A DNA stretch of 64,000 nt, from NCBI GenBank assembly GCA_003996215.1, contig QJPP01005230.1, forward strand, positions 1 through 64,000, written 5' to 3'. The number at the start of each line of letters is the position of its first letter. The stretch's first letter is position 1. The notes beneath the pieces were generated by a model. The model made no database searches. It saw nothing but the letters and a program-made list of their open reading frames with translations, and had not been told where the DNA came from. This stretch comes from Jaltomata sinuosa (lineage: Eukaryota; Streptophyta; Magnoliopsida; Solanales; Solanaceae). Shown in pieces: positions 38,701 to 47,700 of this stretch. The position numbers and the translations under genes are program-made.

Positions 38701-41700
38701 AACAAATTTGCTTACTTCCTTGAAGTTGTTGATGGGTAAAACTCCCTGTTTCGCTTTCATGAGGTTCAAGGCAAGTGATTCAATGGTCCCCCTTAAACTT
38801 TTTTGGCATAATACATAGATAAGACACTTTAACTTGGTCTCCACTGCCAGGTGAACACCCCAACTTTCAGTGTGACCATCTAGACACTTCAACTTGACAC
38901 AGGTGCGTCTCGCAAACACCTTAACTTTAACAAGGCACATCTAGATACCTTTAAGGGGATGCATTCTAGATGTGCATTCTCAAAGTTGGGGTGTTTATGG
39001 GGCCAATAAACATAGTTAAGGTGTCTAGATGTACATTTTCAAAGTTGGGCTGTTTACTTGCCAGTTGAGGCCAAACGCCTACTTAGTTTCTCAATCAGAG
39101 TTTACATATTTACTCAATTTCTTAACATTTTATTTCGGGGCTTTAGGGCTAACTTCCGTAATTTTCTAAATGCTATTGTGTATTTGGAAGCTTAAATTCT
39201 TATAGATTCATTTAAATAGCTCATAAAAAAGTTTAGTATCGTCACCTTAGTCGGTCAGGATGATTTCCAACTTAAATAGATCCATTCCTGTTGCTTTTAT
39301 GCCACCAAAGTGTGAGATACCAAGTCAGTAGTCGCAGAACTTGCTTCTTTTATTCTCAGGGGTCCTCTGCTATCGCGGAGCCTCTTTCGCATTTGCTGGA
39401 CAGGCCTAGGTTCATTAACCTCGCAATCACGACCCTCCTTTTCGCAAAACTGAGCCACGTCAGGTTTGTCCAGAGTCATGGACCTCCTCTTCGCTAACGC
39501 GGTGGTCAACTGGTTTGACTTTGACCCTGACCACTATTGCAGTCTCTTATCTGCAAACGCAACTGACCACCAAGCCTCGGAATTGTGGTGGCACTATATA
39601 CAACAGTTGGTTTTTCATTTCATCTTGTTCCAAAACTCATTTGAACCCCTCAGGTCTCAACCCAAATGTTCCTTACAAGTCATAAATAGTAATATCAACT
39701 TATAGACGTGGTCAAAAAATAATTTGGAACTCAAATACTCAAAACTAATGGTTGTGTTGTTATAGGAATCTCCTGTTTTACTGTTGTCTCTGAATCTTTT
39801 AACTCTTCCTTTTGTTATAAATCTCTCAATCTTGCATGCAATCTCAACGAATCCATCATCTTGAACAATTTCTGTAATAACTATTGACGACCTTTTTCTC
39901 CCTTGCACAACTTCAGCTCTTACATATCTTCCAAAAACGTTGAATTCTGGGCTTGTTGGGGGAGAGGTGAATTGTTAGAGTCCAGCATTGGTTAAACGTA
40001 TGGTTTGCAATCTCTTTATATGGTATTGTATAATTCTCACCTCATCTAGTAGCCCTGGAATCGGCTTAGGCTAAATGTCCATTTTCTTAACAATTTACAC
40101 AAAGAGAAGATATGAATTCTTAACAATGTACACAAAGAGAAGATATGAAGGTCCAGGATGGGAAGAGTAAATTTAATCTGTTAAAAGAAAGGGAAATGTG
40201 AGTAGTACTCTAGATAAGTGAAACATTGTCCACCCATGTTTTTGACAGGTCTGTAACACAGACATGCCATCTTTGTACTTCACAACCCAGATTTTGTTGC
40301 TTAGACATCATATGTGAATATGAACTAAAAGCAACTGAGCTGTAGCTCGGTAGATGCTTGCCAGATGCAGCACTTTCCCTTCGTCATATATCTAAAAACT
40401 TGATTTGTCCACAACAAAAGTACTCTAGTTTTGTATTTTTTTTTTTTTTTGAGAATTAAGTACTGTAGTTTTGTATTATCTGTTTCTTTTATATGAAACA
40501 ATTATCCACACCCATTTTTTATTACATGGCTCCAGCATCCCTTCCAGGGCTGGGAACCTAGTTTGCTGGTTTATTGTTTCTCTTTTAAGCATGTTAGGTT
40601 GCCTTGTTTGTGATCTTTATTATTCTTCAATTCACTTTTTTCAGATTTGTTAGGTGATTTTGTTAATACGCAGGTCCAACTGCTATGGGTAAATTTGGTC
40701 ACTGATGGATTGCCCGCCACTGCTATTGGGTTTAATAAACAAGACTCAGACGTTATGAAGTCCAAACCTCGGAAGGTATTATTTTCTCTCCCGTCTTAGG
40801 TGACTCGTGTCGTGGTTTGAGATAATATGATCCTTTTGTTTAGTACTGCTTCTTTGTTGTTTGTTTCCAGTTGTTTACTGTAAGGCTTAGATGGTACACT
40901 AGCTTTGAGCTTACAAGCTCCATTTCACATGCGTTTATTCCGTTGTTTCTGTTACCATGCTGGCGAATCAGGCTTTTGATTTGTACAATTTTGTATTGAT
41001 TTTGGACTGCTTCATTGTCTTGTTAAGTTACGAGATCTTATTTTTCTATTATTTAACCCAAAACATGAAGCATAAATTTTAAGGTGATGAACAGAGACAG
41101 CCTGCCTGGGGAGTGTTGAGGAACTTTCTGTTCTTCCTAGTTTAAAACTAAACAGAGGCTATTCTAATGAATAATTTAATTCCGGAAGTTAAAGTTCGGT
41201 ACTATTGCTTTTACAAGTTTCTTACTCAAAACTTTCATTTCGTTAGTTAAATTTATGATCCAGATTATATATCAAAAATATGTTGGAAGCAGATTTGGCA
41301 TCCAGATTCAATCAAAGCTCATTATAGTGACAACGTTTGTCTGAAAATTTCATGGTTGCTATAGCAAGGTGATGTTGCATATGTATACTGACATTTGACG
41401 TTTAGATCTCATTTAGTTGTTATAAACAAAAGTACACAAAAAATTAGTTTAATGATTTTGTGTACCAAGAAGAAGGAATGTATTTTTTAACAAATTTAAA
41501 CAAAAAATAGAAAGAGTGAATGTAAAAAAGGCAAACACCAGTTTATTTACTCTGTGCATGTAAAAAAGGCCTTTCCTGTGAAGGTATGACCAAAACTGAT
41601 GGGCACCATTTAAATACAATTTTTTTTGATTTTAGATATTCACACTTGAAATTTACTCTGTGCATGATATTAATGATGATTATCATAAATATTTTAATAT

Positions 41701-44700
41701 TTTATTTCTATACATAATATATTTCTTACAAAATATTATTACACAATATTTGAGTACTAAGGGGTAATTTTACAAAGAGTGTACCGCTATAATGAATGAA
41801 ACTACTGTTATAGGTAGAATGTTATTATAGAGAAGTAAAATATAGCATGAAAAATGGATTCTGGAGAAAATCAGGTCATTATAGTGAAATGATGTTATAA
41901 CGAGGTTTTATTGTATATGATGAATGTTCATAATTCATGTAATGTTCTGTCCTAAGTCTCTGCTTTAAATTGTTTTTCCTTGAGTCGAGGGTCTATAGGA
42001 AACAACCTCTCTACCTCTGAGGTAGGGGTAAGTTCTGTGTACACTCCACCCTCCCCAAACCCCACTTTGTGGGACTACACTGGGTATGTTATTGTTGTTG
42101 GTTTCCTAGGTCAAACACATATTTGATTGTAAAAGTGGTTCATAACACTTGGAAAACTTGGGATCAAATTTTCGGTTAAAGATGTACAACATGGCATATT
42201 CTTTTTTAGGTTGATCACATTTAAGAAATTGCCCGTTCACGGCTAAGGCCCAACTGTCAAGGTATTTTCGTCTTTGGCACGACCTCTTTGGGCCACCACA
42301 AGGGTTTTGGGCCTCACGGTTTTTTCCCCTTATATTTTAACCCAAAAGGCGCCTTGAGGCGACCTAGGTGGATCGGGCTAAAGCGAACAATACCTTGGCA
42401 GTTGGGCCTGGTATTGGAGTCAGTATCTCTCCTAATAAGGTGGTAGGGCAAATCTCAACAAGTATGCCAAGTTCTTAGAGGGGATTAGCGTAATAGCCCA
42501 CGAACCGATGGTGGTCGAACCTCAAAAGGGAGTTTGCAGACCGTAGTGAAACTTGTCCTTAGAATAATACCACATCTGAATGGGATGGAAAGGTGAGGGT
42601 CTATATAAAGCCAGTTCAGGATTCAACAGTCTGGGCGCCTTTTATGGTTAAAGCCCAGGAGCCAAAACGATGACGTCGATGAGGCCCACGAGCCTTGGGT
42701 GTCCCAAAGAGTACAAACCAATTTAGGCAATACCTTGGCAGTTAGGCCTGGGCCATGATAGGTGGTATCAGTCTGATTCGGTACGGTACGGTTCCGTCGG
42801 TTTTTTAAAACCATTGACACCCTTAGTATCAGAGCTGGTACCTCCCCTAACACGGTGGTGAGACAAACCTCAGGCGAATACGCTGATTCCATAAGGGTGG
42901 GTGAGTATAACAACCCATGGATCTCTAGCGGTTGAACTAGTACGGGGATCTGTTCTGGAACTTGCCTTAGACAAATCTCACATAGGAGTGAGATGGGAAG
43001 TTAGGGGCTATATAAGGGTGAGTTTAGGATTCAATTGTTAAGGCGCATTTTACGTTAAAGCTCATACTAAAACGTGAGGCCAAAGTCTTGAGGGGTCCGT
43101 GGCGGGTGATATCAGAATTGGTACTTCCCTAGTACGAGGGTGGGGCAAATCTTAGCGAGTACATTGAGTCCCTAAAATTGGGGGGGGGGGGGGGGCATTA
43201 AGTGTAGCAGCTTATGGAACCACTGGCAATTGAATGCAAAAAGAATTTCATTGTGAAACTTGCCTTAGGCGAATCTCTCATCAGAATGGGAGGGGAAGTT
43301 GGGGGTCATATAAGGGTTAGTTCAAGATTCAACTGTTGAGATCTCTTTTGGGTTAAAGCCAAAGCAGAAAAATCCATAAGTCCAGAACATCTTGAGCTGG
43401 CCAGAGGGGTCGGGCCAATGCGGACAATACCTTGGTAGTAAGGCCCGGGTCATGACATTGTTTCTCCAACTTTATCTTAAGAGTAAGAGAGAACTGATTT
43501 CTTTGTGATATTTAAATGCAATCAAACATAGAATAATTGGAGAGTCCCTTCAGAGAGATACAGTGTTGTTAGATGCATATGGTGGACAATTTGGGAAGAG
43601 AGGACTGAAAGATGTTTCGAAAGCAGGTGCAGTTCAATCCAGAAGATCAAGAGCTCCTGCATTTCTCTTCTTTATTTATGGTGTAAAGAACAGTTAGTCG
43701 ATGATGTTGAATCATTACTAGACTTTTTGGCCTCTTTGTAAGTATTGTTCGGGGCTGTATCTGTAGATATGATATACCAGGCCTTTTTTAGGATGCTGAC
43801 GAATATAATATGTTACCAATTTCAAAAATGATTATATAATACAGATAGCTTATTTACTTCACCTTTCTTAAAAAACTTATTTGAATTGTTTCTTATACTT
43901 TGTTTTACTGGAGCAGAATCATGGTCGTTGTTTGAACTTACGAATAATCCAAGTTTGAATAGAATTATGATACTCTGCTTTCCTAGTTTATTCTCTTCTC
44001 TGTCGGTCCATCATTCTGAAACAAGCTTTTGTAGCTTTTCCTTTCACATATATCTTTGATGACATTTCTAATTATTTGATTAAATTCATCCTAAATGCTT
44101 GGGACACATGCTTGTCAGCACGACATGGAAGATGGAATTGCAGTTATTGAATATCCTTCTTTGTTTTTGGTATTGCTTAACTTTACTGGCTGTGAAGTGA
44201 AGTGTCAAGTGCCCTTAATATATTAAAGTTAATTGTAATCTTTCATGAGTGTTTGTTCATTATCTTTGTTTCTTTCCTTGCAAATGCGTTAACATTTAAC
44301 CTTTTCCATAAATTAGAATGCTAAGATGCTGAAAAATAGTCAAATCTGAAACCTACTTTCCACTTGTTTATGACAGGTCAATGAAGCAGTGGTTAGTGGG
44401 TGGCTGTTTTTTCGTTATCTAGTTATTGGAGGTAGACACATTCCTTATTCACTTTTATTGCATACCTAGTATTTGGAAGTTTAAGGCCTCTGTTTAGTCG
44501 AATCTTATGTGAAAAATAAGTCTAACACGATGAAATGAGGGTGAATATTTTGAATGTTATTAGTGCACAATAAACACTGGCATTTGGAGATAAAATTTTC
44601 TTGTAGTTAATGCTTTATATGATACCTGTCCTATATTTGTTTTCCTTGACTTCTTTGTTGATTGTAATTCTCTTTCATGCAGCATATGTTGGACTTGCCA

Positions 44701-47700
44701 CGGTTGCAGGATTCATATGGTGGTTTGTTTATTATGATAATGGTCCCAAACTCCCATATACTGAATTGGTAAGTTCACTCCAAAATATTCCTTCTTATAT
44801 TGATGGGGTTGGAGTGTTGACAAGTACCTCTGTGGTCACAAAAGGTAGCACGTCCTGAACCTGCCAAAGCTCCTTCAGCTTCAAACCTTAGTCAATAAGA
44901 ATCTACCTCCAACACCTCCCTTGAGCATAAAAGGGTAAAAGTATGAAATGGTTTCATAGTGTTAATATGTTGTTTGGCGGGAATATTCAGATTTAGGGAC
45001 TTATGATTTTTAAAACTTGGGCATATGTGTCCTTGAATTGCCTTTGATTAAAACAAACTCATTTGTGTTTATTTTCAGATGAATTTTGACAGTTGTTCAA
45101 CAAGGGAAACAAATTATGCATGCAGTATATTCAGTGATCGCCACCCATCTACTGTTTCAATGACGGTGCTTGTTGTTGTTGAGATGTTCAATGCATTGAA
45201 TAATCTCAGTGAAAATCAATCTTTACTGTAAGCATTATACTGAAACTGTTGTTTATCTGATTTTTTGCTTTTGCATTGTTAAAAAAAGTATAACCCCACA
45301 CCTTTTTATCCTTTTATTTGAGGAAATTCTTTTAAAGAATTGCATCAAAGGCAATGCCTCCACCTTCAACTTATTGTGAACTCTGTTGCTTAGAGAAACT
45401 TATATAGAAAGGACTTTTTCAGACAGAACTGTAGTAAAACTGAATTGCAGCCACTCAGATTTGATATATGCATTGCTTCTTCTGAACCTCGAAATTCTTG
45501 ATGCTCCTCATGGGAAGTTCTATTGGCATTTGTCCTACTGCTTATGAATATTTAGCCGTTCTGACCAACTTTCCAGTTCTGCTCTTTGTCAAAATTACTT
45601 TGCCTAAAGTAATTATTTGATTGACATGTTTCTCAGAAATCCTTTCTGTTGAATGCTTACAACTTGGGTCTGAAAGTTCTTGTAAACCCACTCAAAGTCC
45701 TGACTACCTCTCCTGCTTAGTAGTCCTTTTGACCATTCTAGAAAATACAGTAATATTTAAGAGATTTCTTTAGAGATCCAAAACCCCTTCTCAAATTCCA
45801 AAATCCCTCTTAAAATCTATTTATTACAAAAATGTTGCATTATGGTTTTATTTAAGGCGGGTCTAGGTTTTTCTGATTTTTTTTTTCTTAGTGATGAATA
45901 TCGTTTTTGTTCTTTAGATAAACAATTACCTTTTGATCTACTCTTTTTGGGCCTCAATAAGTAAATGTATGTACTAGGTGCAGATATTGTCCTTCTCAAG
46001 ATATGGATTGCATTCAGCATCTTGTCATATGCTATCCAGAATTTACTTGACTTTTATAATCTTCTAGAGACATTGTTGCTGAAGCTCTATAGTGTTTCAA
46101 GATCTTCTTGTCTTGCAATATCTGTATAGAATGCCTTCTCCCAAGACAATTTATTGAAATTACATCAAAATAACTCTTTAAGTCCTTTCAGGACTGACTA
46201 TATTTCATTTGTTCTTTAGTGTCATCCCTCCATGGAGTAATCTATGGCTCGTTGCTTCGATTATCTTCACCATGATCCTTCACATTCTCATTCTTTATGT
46301 GCAACCATTATCCGCTCTATTCTCTGTAAGTAGTCTCTTGTTCTTCTGACTAACAGCATAAATTCTCAGTTGTGTGGTGGCTTCCTTAAGCTGGACATGT
46401 TACTTAATGATTCTGATGTATGAATTGTAGGTGACACCGTTAAGCTGGGCAGAGTGGACAATTGTGCTATATCTTTCATTTCCTGTAAGAGATTTGACCA
46501 TCAACGTCCTTAACTGTGGACTCCCTTCGTTATTTATGTTTGTGAGCTGCAACAATTGTTTTTACTGTACCCTACTGAAGAAATTTTTTTATCATAATTT
46601 TTGGAAGAAAGCGTTATTTGGATAACTGGAGATATGTTCTAGTTCAAATGATTATTAAGATTGGTGCCACATGTAGCTAGTATGCCGTTCTAGGAGACAA
46701 AAAGGTGTGACCTTTAGTTGATCTCTATAGCTCATGTCCATCATGAACGCAGCTAGAGTATGTGCCCAGTTACTGCCTAGATAGAGTCTCTCTGTTTACG
46801 TGCAGGTATTCTAGTCATAGATACAGTAGAAGTCAGGCATCAGAAAGAATATGCTGGAGATATATTCACTGTTTCTCTTGGTTGCTGATTCTCTGGATTT
46901 TTTTTTTTTGGTTAAACTTTGCCCCTCCGTTGATCATTGAGTGCCAAAATTTACAAGTAGAGTTTGGCATACCAAACTTTGTACATGATCATTGAGGGGA
47001 GATTACTAAAGTCATTCCTAACCAAAAGAAACTACTATACAAAATTATGGTGGATCATAAATGATATGGGCTGATTCTCTGTATTTTAAATCCTTAAAAA
47101 CTACGCATTGTGGCCAAGTTCCTCGAGCTTAAATAATGAAAGGGGACCAAAATGAATTGCTCATGATCATTTTCTATGCATGTGGTCATGTTGACATTTT
47201 GTTTGACCTTTCCCCTTCATGCTTTAGGTGATTTCGTTTGCCAGTAGCTTTGGTTCTTCTGTTCTACTTCAGAAATATTCTGGCCATTTATCATGAAGTG
47301 GATTTCCACCTTTCATGACTGATGCTACTTTTTCTTGTTAGGTGATATTAATTGATGAAATACTGAAGTTCTTCTCTCGAAATTCAGGTAATAATATTCA
47401 ACCTGTTGTTCCCCTAAATGATTAGAGAATCAAAAAATTCCCGTTGTTGTGGATTGTCAATTTCATTCCCTAATTTACTGTCTCCACTTGCAAATTTTTT
47501 TTTATGGTCCAACACTTGCAATTTATTAAGTGATATCGAGAACCCTACCTATTATAAGACTAGAACTCAACCTACACTTTTGATTAATGTCTGTAATGAT
47601 ATTGTACTTCATATAGATTTGAAGAACATCATGCTTACCTTTCCTCTTTGCTCCTCTAAACCACCTTAGAGATCTTACATATTAAAACAGCAGAAATGAA

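Noticed and set aside
42623..42913. Minus-strand ORF of 96 codons
   Set aside because: It lies across the TRIM-like tandem units and has no motif.
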